Assembly: GCF_022179245.1 (NCBI RefSeq)
Contig: NZ_BPQM01000113.1
Span: 1 to 64,000, forward strand
Source of the DNA: Methylobacterium gregans
Lineage (GTDB): Bacteria; Pseudomonadota; Alphaproteobacteria; Rhizobiales; Beijerinckiaceae
DNA length: 64,000 bases
Reading direction: 5' to 3'
The translations under genes and the position numbers were made by a program. The notes beneath the pieces were generated by a model. The model saw nothing but the letters and a program-made list of their open reading frames with translations, searched no databases and had not been told where the DNA came from. Positions 1 to 7,068 of this stretch are shown piece by piece; within the stretch, counting starts at the first letter, position 1; the number at the start of each line of letters is the position of its first letter.

Positions 1-244
1 GCACGTCCCAGCCGTCCTTCGCCTCGACGGTACGTACGAAGCCGCCACGATCGCCCACATGGGTGGAGGCCGTCTGCGCCATCTCGAAGCTGGTGCGGGC
101 CAGGATCTGCGCGAAGGGCGTCACGTCCCGGGCCTTGTAGTCCGGCGTGTTCGCGTTCGCGACGTTGCCGGCGATGGTCGCCTGCCGCACCGCCAGGTGG
201 CGGGCCTGCATCGAGGCGAGATCGAACAGGTAGATTCCGCTCAT
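1..244 (-). CDS. flgB: Flagellar basal-body rod protein FlgB, partial (N-terminus)
   Basis: The first 81 codons are present; the gene continues off the left edge. The ATG at 244-242 gives MSGIYLFDLASMQ, followed by NVANANTPDYKARDV at about residues 28-42. That is the rod-protein signature shared by FlgB, FlgC, FlgF and FlgG, in which unprocessed N-terminal helices stack into the periplasmic rod. The PDYKARDV wording and the following FAQILA fit FlgB best. The product would form the proximal rod at the inner-membrane export gate. flgC is expected further left. The other family members are less likely because of the very short lead before the signature. Only the N-terminus can be judged. Confidence 0.85.
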   Translation of the reverse strand, partial: MSGIYLFDLASMQARHLAVRQATIAGNVANANTPDYKARDVTPFAQILARTSFEMAQTASTHVGDRGGFVRTVEAKDGWDV

Positions 245-642
245 GCCTCGTCTCCGTAAGTCGCATGGTTGTCAGGCGTCCGCCTGCATGTGCTCTTCGA
301 GTGGTTACGTCGGAAGACTTGCGCGAAGCTGTGTTTGAGCGCTGGCATCAGAGCATGATAAATTTCCTTAATCTATGATAACCGTGGATGAGACTTCTGA
401 AATACTTCAGGTTGCCCGGGCGGGCCCGTCGCGGGCGGTGGCCGTTGCGGGCCGGCGCGTCGTCATCCGAGCATCTGGCGGCGATTGGCGCCTGCAACGC
501 ACGCTGGGACGCGGGCGCGCCGTCACGAGCAAACCCTTGTCGACCGGCGGCGCTGGAGCACGAAGTTCGAGATGCGGACGCTCCGTTACACGGCGGAGGT
601 GAGCGAGCGGCCGGTCGCGGCGGCGTAGACTCGGGGTAGCCC
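245..642. other. Intergenic, no supported gene
   Basis: This 398-base stretch lies between the start of flgB and the end of the next leftward gene. Bases 345-410 are clearly more AT-rich than the rest and could hold promoter elements. Short plus-strand frames starting at 375 and 388 have no recognisable domain and overlap each other, so neither is called. Confidence 0.4.
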
Positions 643-1491
643 CTACGCGATCATCAGAAGCGCGGCGCACATCTCCGCTGGAAATCGCTGAGCCAACGGA
701 CGCGCCGCCCGAGCGCTGCGGTTCGCCGTCCTTACGATGCGCACGCGGGCAATGCGAAACCCGAGCATCCTCTGGAAATGCCGCAAGCCGTTGCGCAGCT
801 CTGATGGGCTATGCGTGTCAACGAGGTACTGCACACCGTTCTGCGACAGGCTCTCGACCACAGCCTGCGTCAGGAGATACCGCGCGTCGGAATGCTCCTG
901 CGTCTCCCCGAGAGAGATGAAGGCCTGGAGGATGGACCATTGGCCGTCGCGTGGTGTGACCGCGATCACGAGCGGTTCTCCGCTTTTCGAGAACGCGACC
1001 GTCCAGAGCCCGCACGCGACTAGATGAGAGTGGTTGGCGTTGACCTCACGATAAGCCGAATTGTTCTTGATCGCCAAAGCTCGGTCCAGCTGCTTCACAA
1101 GCGCGCGTTGCTCCGCAGGATCATCAACGGTCCGGCATGCAACCCCGGCTTTCTGTGCGGCACGCACCTTCCTGCGAAGGGTCTGCTTGCTGGCGCCCAC
1201 ACCGTAGGCTTGTGGCGTAGCGGGAATGGCCAGCACGCAACAGCCGGCTGTGGCCAGGCTGAGCGTCTTCAGGAGCCCACGCCTCTTCAGGCTGCCCGCT
1301 ATGGCCCGCCCCTCACAGGTGGAGCTCAGACGGGCTTCCAGACAGGGTAGCGCGCGAATGTCCATCGCTGCCTGGATCGTCGATCTGACGTTGAGTGCCA
1401 GAAACACCGCCAAGCGGAAGCGCGAGTTCTTTGCCGTCTCCCAGAACTGCGATAGTCGCGCCTCGCGCGGGCTGTCGATCGTAAGGTCCAT
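643..1491 (-). CDS. Acyltransferase-like protein (GNAT/FemAB fold suspected)
   Basis: This gives 282 residues from the ATG at 1491 (MDLTIDSPREARLSQF); an open frame extends upstream to 1683 without convincing content. The C-terminal half carries LRRKVRAAQKAGV followed by a long acidic helix, then a beta-rich segment (LVACGLWTVAFS, PLVIAVTPRDGQWS) and a late RNGLRHFQRMLGFR. This layout resembles the FemAB and phosphatidylglycerol-lysyltransferase C-terminal GNAT-like fold, where a basic K/R-x3-A-x-KAG element precedes the substrate pocket. One hydrophobic stretch (TLSLATAGCCVLAIPA) lies mid-protein and could be a membrane segment. There is no operon partner, and the flanks look degenerate. Function is inferred from pattern only; it may be a decayed paralogue. 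Confidence 0.5.
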   Translation of the reverse strand: MDLTIDSPREARLSQFWETAKNSRFRLAVFLALNVRSTIQAAMDIRALPCLEARLSSTCEGRAIAGSLKRRGLLKTLSLATAGCCVLAIPATPQAYGVGASKQTLRRKVRAAQKAGVACRTVDDPAEQRALVKQLDRALAIKNNSAYREVNANHSHLVACGLWTVAFSKSGEPLVIAVTPRDGQWSILQAFISLGETQEHSDARYLLTQAVVESLSQNGVQYLVDTHSPSELRNGLRHFQRMLGFRIARVRIVRTANRSARAARPLAQRFPAEMCAALLMIA

Positions 1492-2243
1492 AGCAATCGC
1501 ATCGACGAGTTTAGTGTGACGACACACGAGCGCTGGCGGCACATGCTCGAGCGATGCGCGCCGCCTCCACCCATCGATCAAGCCTAGCGAGCCCCTCCCT
1601 AACAATTCGTCAGCACGGCCTGCAATGTTGCGCCAAGATGGGACCAATGTCGACGCGATCGGCCCCGACGTCCAAAAAAGCAATCGGCTCAGAAGGCATA
1701 TGTCGGTTTACGACAGATCTTGTGCAGCCGTGAGGATTGGAGTGAAGATCAGCGTTATGTCTGTGGCAGTCGATAGGCTGAGACTCGTGCGACGGCAAAG
1801 CATCCGCAGGTTGCCCTTCTCCGGCCGTGCCGTGGTGCGCCGAAAGCCAGTCGGCGCCGCATCGTCGGCCAGCGTCTTCCGCAGGGATTCATGCGCCTGG
1901 ATCCTGCGGCGAGGTCGAGCGTTTAGGCGCTGAGCTTGAACGCCTCTGCCTCGGCCTTCGCGAGCACGGCAGCGGCAATCGCATCGGCCGTGATCCGGCG
2001 GTCTTGCACTGCTCACCCCGGGCCTTCTGTGACTCGGCCATGGCCGCAGGATGGCGCCGTCTCGCAAGAGGCTGCCCCCCCGTGCCGATCCGATCTGCGC
2101 GTTGCTGCGCTGCTCCCATGTTGACGGCACCACATTCAGAGCCGGTGAGACCGTCCGGCATGGTCGCCGCAGGAGGATGACGCACCATAACCGTTCGAGT
2201 TTGACAGCAGCTTCTGGTTGTGTTGAGGAGTCCATAGAGGCGA
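1492..2243. other. Low-coding stretch, possible decayed genes
   Basis: No full gene can be supported here. On the minus strand a GTG at 2009 opens a 28-codon frame ending at 1923 that reads like an Ala/Glu-rich protein C-terminus (ITADAIAAAVLAKAEAEAF). It could be a leftover of a larger gene. Overlapping longer frames on both strands show no domain. Bases 1690-1770 are comparatively AT-rich. Confidence 0.35.
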
Positions 2244-2549
2244 ATGCGGGCAGAGAGAGATTTGCTGTACCCCTCGGCTAATGCGCTGCACGCCGCCCTG
2301 GAATTGCTCGTGGGCCTAAAGAAGATGTCTCTGACTTCAGCCGAGCTGAGCGCGCTGAAGTCTGTACTAAGACACGGCGAGGCCCCGCTGGAATTCATTG
2401 CGACCGCTATCAACTCGGAGATAGCCCGCCGTGAGGGCCAGCCCCGGCGCGGCCTGAAGGCTGCGCGGATCCTGGTGACGCCTCAGCATGGGACGCGGGA
2501 GGAGTTGAGGGACATCGAGATCATAGCCGACGCCCGAACAGATGACTGA
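2244..2549 (+). CDS. Hypothetical protein, 101 aa
   Basis: No family is recognised. The ATG at 2244 is preceded by an AGAGGCGA purine run that could serve as ribosome-binding site. The product is soluble, with a helical first half (LLVGLKKMSLTSAELSALKS) and a basic, proline-containing C-terminal third. There is no signal peptide or membrane segment. Codon third positions are only moderately G/C biased, weaker than in the operons further right, which suits acquired or fast-evolving DNA. It stands alone on the plus strand. Confidence 0.45.
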   Translation: MRAERDLLYPSANALHAALELLVGLKKMSLTSAELSALKSVLRHGEAPLEFIATAINSEIARREGQPRRGLKAARILVTPQHGTREELRDIEIIADARTDD

Positions 2550-2795
2550 CTCGACCTCGTCCTCGGACGTCTAAGAAGGCTGTGCACTCGCAACGCTGAG
2601 AAAAGCAAGCACAACAGCCCAAAGATGGGTGCCAAAGCAAGTCAAATGGCGGAGAAATCAAAAATCCAAGCCTTATCTGCAACGGCAGCCATACAGTCTG
2701 CGACTGGCAAAAATACTGTTTGGAAATTTTAAATTCCGTCTGTTTTCATACTGTCAAATGCCCCCCCCACTCATAAATTTGGCGAGGCGGGCATA
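2550..2795. other. AT-rich intergenic stretch with a 35-codon frame
   Basis: Bases 2590-2780 are the most AT-rich part of the window. An ATG at 2625 opens a 35-codon frame to the TAA at 2732 (MGAKASQMAEKSKIQ...). Its ribosome-binding site is weak and no family is recognised, so it is noted but not called as a gene. The AT-rich patch directly precedes the RTX remnant and may be the trace of an insertion or a former promoter. Confidence 0.3.
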
Positions 2796-3083
2796 CTGAC
2801 GGCTGACACGACCTATTCCGATGTGGTGTAGGGCGGCCCCGGCAACGACACCCTCGTCGGCGGCCTTGGCGCCGACCTCTATGCCTTTCCCGCGAACCCG
2901 GGCGACCGCGACCTGATCGCCGGCTTCAACAAAAACGATGGCGACCGCATCGACCTGGGCGGCCAGACCATCACAAAGATCGAGGCGCGGAACGGGAATG
3001 GGCTGCTCACCCTCTCGGGTGGGGGCACGGCGGAACCCGCAGGCGTGACTGTGACGGCCTTCGGCGACGGCTACTTCGCCTGA
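2796..3083 (+). pseudogene. Remnant of an RTX/haemolysin-type calcium-binding protein C-terminus
   Basis: Read from 2796 in frame, the sequence gives LTADTTYSDVV, then TAG at 2829-2831, then GGPGNDTLVGGLGADLY and a C-terminal cap ending FGDGYFA with TGA at 3081-3083. GGxGxDxLxGGxGxD is the nonapeptide that winds the calcium-binding beta-roll of RTX proteins secreted by type I systems. The tail resembles the usual post-repeat cap. Only about one and a half repeats remain, there is no start codon, and the amber codon interrupts the frame. It is therefore a decayed 3-prime end of a larger gene. No type I secretion genes are nearby. Confidence 0.65.
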
Positions 3084-3106
3084 AACGCGTTCGTTCAACG
3101 GTCCGC

Positions 3107-3150
3107 TGTCCCATGGCGCGAAGCCATGGGACATGCTCATGGGACATGCT
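3107..3150. repeat. Perfect hairpin followed by a 13-bp tandem duplication
   Basis: An 11-bp perfect inverted repeat pairs 3107-3117 with 3123-3133 around a 5-base loop (GCGAA). The right arm runs into two adjacent copies of CATGGGACATGCT at 3125-3137 and 3138-3150. The element sits 23 bases after the RTX remnant stop and could once have been its terminator, although there is no T-run. Confidence 0.6.
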
Positions 3151-3254
3151 CAGCCCTTGGGCGCCCGGATCGAACGGCTGCAGCAACGGCCCGATGCCAC
3201 GAGCGGGTTGCGAAAGCATGCCTGATCAGAGCCCCGGCGCGAGGACGGCGTCGT

Positions 3255-3506
3255 TCACCCGCCGCCACCGCCGCTGCCGCCCATGCCTGGACCGCTCAGA
3301 TTGCCGTCCTTGTTCGGCGTATTCCAGCGGATGATGCCGTCGTCGGCTGGCGGCGATACCGCGGGCGGTCTCGGAGGATCGAGCCGCGGTGCTTCCTGCC
3401 TCTCACGAGGAAACAACCGGTGAAGCCGACCGCGTTGTGCGGCGGCGGAGGTGCTCTCGAAAACAGCGAGCCCGACCACGAGCCAGCCGACCATTGCGTG
3501 TCTCAT
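3255..3506 (-). CDS. Small secreted Pro/Gly-rich hypothetical protein
   Basis: This is an 83-residue protein. The ATG at 3506 is chosen because it starts a clean signal peptide (MRHAMVGWLVVGLAVFESTSAAAQ, cleavage likely after the alanine run) and is preceded by GGGGTGG; the open frame continues upstream to 3629 without signal-like content. The mature part is short, rich in Arg and Pro (PRLDPPRPPAVSPP), and ends in a flexible Gly/Ser tail (MGGSGGGGG). No domain is recognised. Export to the periplasm is inferred; function is unknown. Confidence 0.55.
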   Translation of the reverse strand: MRHAMVGWLVVGLAVFESTSAAAQRGRLHRLFPRERQEAPRLDPPRPPAVSPPADDGIIRWNTPNKDGNLSGPGMGGSGGGGG

Positions 3507-3884
3507 GGCCACCCCACGTCGTTCGGCGCGCCTCTTCGAAGGCGAGCTTTGGATGTGCTTGCTGGCGCGGGCTGATCGGGCCACGCGCCGGCGGAGGCCG
3601 ACGCGCGGCTGATTTCCGACGCTCGGCACCGAGAGCTCCAGGATGGATCAGGGCAGCGCCCGCCGCATCATCCCAATCGGATACTCGTCCGTCAGGCGGT
3701 CCCCGCGCGGTCGGAGCGCATGTCGATCTTCAGGCTGAACAGCTGCGGCGCGGTGTCGGGATCGCCCTTGCGGCGCGGCGGTCGATGCCGCTCATGGACG
3801 TCGAATAGGACGAGATGGCCGCCGCTGCGCGAGCCGGACGAGGGCGAGCGTCCGAAGGCGGCGCGGTGCGGCCGGCCACGCGAA
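3507..3884. other. Intergenic, no supported gene
   Basis: This 378-base stretch separates two leftward genes. Several overlapping frames exist on both strands but none has a domain, a convincing ribosome-binding site or regular codon bias. Nothing specific is called. Confidence 0.35.
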
Positions 3885-4259
3885 TCACTGCGCCGGCTGA
3901 GTCCGTGCTGTGAGCTTGTTGCCGTCCGGGTCGCGGAGATAGGCAACGAAGGCCCCGTTCGGGCGCTGCGCGGGTGGGCTCTCGATCGCCGTACCCCCAT
4001 GCGCGGTGCCGGCCTCGTGCCACGCGAGGACATGATCGCGGCTCGCAGCGACGATACCGATGGTCCCGCCGTTGGCCGCGGTTGCCGGATTGCCGTCGAT
4101 CGGCTTCGTGATCATCAGCCGACCGCCCGCGTAGGCATAGATCAGCCTGCCTCTCTCATCCATCCTGCCGGGCTTGCCGCCGAGAGCTGCGAACGTGGCG
4201 TCGTAAAAGCTCCTGGCCCGTTCCAAGTCGTTGCTCCCGATCATGACGTGCGTGAACAT
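3885..4259 (-). CDS. VOC-family (glyoxalase/dioxygenase-fold) protein
   Basis: This is a 124-residue single-domain VOC protein, the usual size for the short form. It begins MFTHVMIGSNDLERARSFYD, the first beta-alpha unit with a metal-ligand position in strand 1 (H4). The second module ends in AYLRDPDGNKL, the standard closing motif of glyoxalase/bleomycin-resistance-like proteins. These proteins are dimers that bind a metal ion or sequester small ligands; the substrate here cannot be read. There are no operon partners. The start at 4259 matches the family N-terminus exactly. Confidence 0.85.
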   Translation of the reverse strand: MFTHVMIGSNDLERARSFYDATFAALGGKPGRMDERGRLIYAYAGGRLMITKPIDGNPATAANGGTIGIVAASRDHVLAWHEAGTAHGGTAIESPPAQRPNGAFVAYLRDPDGNKLTARTQPAQ

Positions 4260-5080
4260 GCGTCCTCCCCATCAAGCTTCTGGGGCCGGCCGTCCGGCGG
4301 CCTCGCAGCGGGCACCGCGCGACGATCCACGCCATCCGGCCGAATAGCCAAGCCTCTAAACCTCCGGCCCCAGGACGGCCGCCCATGGCCCAGGGGGATC
4401 GCGCCGTGATCGAGATGCTCAGGATCATCGCCGGCCCGACGCTCCACGGTACGATCGTCTTCATCGTGCCCGTCCAGGCTGCCGCACCTGGCCGTGTGCT
4501 TCCGCGCGCTCGGCCCGCGCCTGTGCTGGCCCGGTCCAAGAGACAAGCCCACGAAGCGGTGTTCAATCCGACTGGGACACGCCCGGATCGGAGAGCCTAT
4601 TTCCACCCTGGCCCCGAACTGCAGGCCCGAAGAGAATCTGCCCAAGCGGCCGATCCCCCGGTGAACGATGTGCAAGATAATCCCAGACGAGGAAGGCTGG
4701 GACCGGAAGCATAATCGCAAAGAAGATCCAGTCGAACATCTGTGGCATATTGCGGCCATCCTGCCAACGAGTACCTGTGATGCCAATCATGCTGCCGGGA
4801 TGCAGTTCCGGCCAGGGGTTCGACGCCGGTGTGCTCACGTGCCCATGCCTCCGGAGGAATCGACCGGATCACGCTGGTCGGGAGCGGCTGGTCACCGACC
4901 GCTTCCGACAGCCGCGCAACTCGGCCCAGCGGATCCGTGACGGCGGACGGTCCGAACGTGCAGATTCAGCGACGGTGGAAAACCGTAGTCCCGGAACAGT
5001 GTTTGCTCAGCACATTGTGTCCCGCCTTCTGCCATCCCATGTTCAAGCAGGCATGGGCCGGCCGCTCAGGACTTGAAGCT
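4260..5080. other. Sparse region with one possible small membrane-protein frame
   Basis: There are no recognised genes in this 821-base stretch except a weak candidate at 4563-4748, listed separately. Frames on both strands overlap heavily, as is usual in high-GC DNA without stop pressure. No RNA gene or repeat was noticed. Confidence 0.35.
4563..4748 (-). CDS. Possible small single-pass membrane protein, 61 aa
   Basis: The ATG at 4748 gives MPQMFDWIFFAIMLPVPAFL, a strongly hydrophobic N-terminal segment ending in VWDYLAHRS, followed by a polar tail. An open frame extends upstream to 4838. The hydrophobic segment is the only evidence for coding; no family is recognised and there is no neighbouring operon. 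It may equally be an unused frame. Confidence 0.3.
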   Translation of the reverse strand: MPQMFDWIFFAIMLPVPAFLVWDYLAHRSPGDRPLGQILFGPAVRGQGGNRLSDPGVSQSD

Positions 5081-5338
5081 ATGCTGGTGCTGTCTGCTCC
5101 AGAATCGATCAAGCGTGGCGCATTCGCCGAGAGGCGCGCAACCGCGATCGCGAATGCCAACTGGTTTCGCGCCCTGGCTTGGCGCGCGCTGCGCGATGGC
5201 CAGCCTCGGGGCGAGCTGCGAGCGGCTAACGCTCGCTTTGCCGCACGGATCGTTCTCCGGCAGGCCAAACGGGACGCTCAGGTCAACAAGCTTGTCATGG
5301 AGGCGCTGGCTGACGATCCGGAACGACGGCGAGCGTGA
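5081..5338 (+). CDS. Hypothetical protein, 85 aa
   Basis: The ATG at 5081 opens MLVLSAPESIKRGAFAERR; the frame is open further upstream to 4829 but with unconvincing content. The product is a helical, Ala/Arg-rich soluble protein (NWFRALAWRALRDGQPRGEL) that ends in a charged segment. No domain, signal peptide or membrane segment is visible. Its codon bias looks more regular than that of the surrounding frames, which is the main reason to call it. It stands alone. Confidence 0.4.
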   Translation: MLVLSAPESIKRGAFAERRATAIANANWFRALAWRALRDGQPRGELRAANARFAARIVLRQAKRDAQVNKLVMEALADDPERRRA

Positions 5339-5427
5339 TCGGATGATCGTTGCCGCTCGCCGGATCGCGCGGGCTTGGCGATGCGCCTCGAGACGCCGCG
5401 GTGCAGGGTGTGACCGCTGTCATGCGC

Positions 5428-5655
5428 TCATCTGCCCTCGCTCATCTGCTCTGGCCAAGCCTCCAGCAGGCTGTGTTCCTGCCAGAGCTCGACCCGATGC
5501 GGATGGTCGTCATCTCGTGTCCGGCACAGGTCGATCGCAGAGGCGAAGCGCGTACGCGCTGCCACTTCGGTCTCCACGCTCTCGCAGATGACCTGTTGCC
5601 CGTCGCGGTAGGTGAGCACTCGGTACGAGGCACCTTGCAGATCTTCGGCTTCCAC
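5428..5655 (-). CDS. Hypothetical protein, 75 aa
   Basis: The start is a GTG at 5655 with AGGGA about 10 bases upstream. The protein reads VEAEDLQGASYRVLTYRDGQ, then EVAARTRFASAIDLCR and VELWQEHSLLEAW. This is a compact small alpha/beta pattern with good codon bias. It has no signal peptide or membrane segment and no recognised family. Amino-acid composition and the ribosome-binding site make it one of the better small genes in this sparse region. Confidence 0.55.
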   Translation of the reverse strand: MEAEDLQGASYRVLTYRDGQQVICESVETEVAARTRFASAIDLCRTRDDDHPHRVELWQEHSLLEAWPEQMSEGR

Positions 5656-6036
5656 TCCGCGGCTCCCTATCCTCTGCCTGAGAGGAGAACCCGGCGCGGA
5701 GGCATGCGCTCCTGCGACAGAAACACGAACGCACTGCGCTCGGCGGAGAACGCTTTATGGCTGCTCGAAGAGGTTCAGCGAGCGGATAGGATCCGTTTGC
5801 GTGTTCCTGAAATGGGGAGCCCTCTGCCGGCGCGACGTGCCAGGACGCACGTCCCATGACGGAACGAAATCCACGACCCTGCGCGTCGCGCAGCCGCCAT
5901 ACTCGGGCGCGGGCGATCCAGCTGTGTCCCGGCCGCCGCAGCAGGGGCCCGGACGCTGTGGATGGCACGGTTCGCCTCCGAAACGTCAAGCTTTCGGCCC
6001 GAGGCTGACCCGATCGAACCTGATCCGGTCAACACC
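5656..6036. other. Intergenic, no supported gene
   Basis: These 381 bases lie between divergent small genes. Several frames overlap on both strands without domain content. Nothing specific is called. Confidence 0.3.
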
Positions 6037-6150
6037 ATGATCGCCGCTTCCCGCACCGTCATCCTTGAGCACCGCGAGATTGCGGGCGTACTCGCCACCT
6101 CGGCCCTGTTCTTCGCAGGCCTGCTCGCGCTGGCCTGCTGGGGCGGCTGA
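6037..6150 (+). CDS. Possible small membrane protein, 37 aa
   Basis: The ATG at 6037 gives MIAASRTVILEHREIAG followed by a hydrophobic segment (VLATSALFFAGLLALACW) ending in Gly-Gly-stop. An alternative in-frame ATG lies at 5962. A short cytoplasmic head and one membrane helix would fit the many single-pass small proteins of alphaproteobacteria. Support is composition only. Confidence 0.35.
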   Translation: MIAASRTVILEHREIAGVLATSALFFAGLLALACWGG

Positions 6151-6296
6151 TCCGCGCCTTGTGCAACGCTTCGTTGATCAATCCGCTCTAGGCTCCTCCG
6201 ACGGCCGGACCCCCGGGTCCGAGCGCCCGCAGAGCAGCGCTACGGCTCCCAAGACAGGGCTATGCGGCGCGGGCCTTGCCGACGTTGCCGCCTGTG

Positions 6297-6327
6297 AGGC
6301 CCGCCGCTGTCCCTCAGCGGCGGGCCT
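6297..6327. terminator. 13-bp GC-rich hairpin, candidate terminator
   Basis: Perfect arms at 6297-6309 and 6315-6327 (AGGCCCGCCGCTG and its complement) surround a 5-base loop. The hairpin lies 22 bases beyond the stop of the leftward gene at 6349-6567, the expected terminator position, although no long U-run follows on either strand. Confidence 0.5.
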
Positions 6328-6348
6328 TCTGCGTCGATCGACAGCCCA

Positions 6349-6567
6349 TCAGCGGGCGGTGGCCTCGGCGACGATCCGCGCAGCGGCCGGAGCGGCGGGC
6401 ACCAGGCGCGGCGTGGTGGTCAGCTCGGACGCCGGCCGTACGGCCGCCGTGGCGCGAGCCTGATCGCGGTAGAGCGTGGGCGTGAGGTCGATGCGCTCGT
6501 CGGCTATCGCGCCGCCCGCCATCGTGGCGGCGGCGAGGACGGCGAGGATGAAGGGGCGAAGGGTCAT
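6349..6567 (-). CDS. Small exported hypothetical protein, 72 aa
   Basis: The ATG at 6567 starts a typical Sec signal peptide (MTLRPFILAVLAAATMAGGA, cleavage near AIA-DE). A GAGAGAGAT purine run lies upstream. The mature part (about 50 residues) is polar and Ala/Thr/Arg-rich (DLTPTLYRDQARATAAVR) with no cysteines or known domain. A hairpin just downstream fits a stand-alone transcript. It is probably periplasmic; function is unknown. Confidence 0.6.
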   Translation of the reverse strand: MTLRPFILAVLAAATMAGGAIADERIDLTPTLYRDQARATAAVRPASELTTTPRLVPAAPAAARIVAEATAR

Positions 6568-7054
6568 GGTGCTGATCTCTCTCGTTCGGCAGGGCCGACG
6601 CCCTGTGTCGAGAGATCATGTGCGCCGCACTGCACCATCATTCAAACAGATGCGGTCGATTGCGCGTATCGATCTGGTCAATGAAGCTGCGGGCCTGCCG
6701 CCGGCTCTGGGCGGATCCCCAGCGGAGCCGATCCGGGCTTGGCTGCTCGGCAGCGCCGTGCACCGTGGACGGCCGCCGAAGCTCCGGGTGTTCCGGAGGA
6801 CGTCGGTGATTGTGCCGAGCCGCAGCGGGACCTGCTCAGGGCGGGGTGCCAGCAGGTCGAGGCCGAAGGAGTTGGTATTCGCGTTCGAGCGGTTGAAGAC
6901 ATCGCCTACACCCGAAGTGAGCAGCGCGACCAGTGACCGCCCATGGACCCGCGGATGTTTCCGGCCCTGACAGGCGATGACGTTGGAGGATACGCGCCAA
7001 GCTCGGTCGAGGCGCGTTGCCCGACCGGGTCCCGTTGAGCCCCGGGGCCGGAAC
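6568..7054. other. Intergenic, no supported gene
   Basis: These 487 bases lie between the small exported protein and the end of tctA. A leftward frame (7077-6616) contains low-complexity text with a possible LLTSGVGDVFNRSNA stretch, but no family could be assigned. A hairpin at 7042-7068 overlaps the tctA stop. Confidence 0.3.
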
Positions 7055-7068
7055 TCACGAGGCCCCGG
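7042..7068 (-). terminator. Hairpin over the tctA stop codon
   Basis: Perfect 8-bp arms CCGGGGCC (7042-7049) and GGCCCCGG (7061-7068) surround an 11-base loop that contains the TGA of tctA. It could end or stabilise the tctCBA transcript. There is no U-run. Confidence 0.35.

Noticed and set aside
388-639. Plus-strand frame starting MRLLKYFRLPGRARRG
   Set aside because: It has no domain, no strong ribosome-binding site, and overlapping frames of similar quality in the same place.
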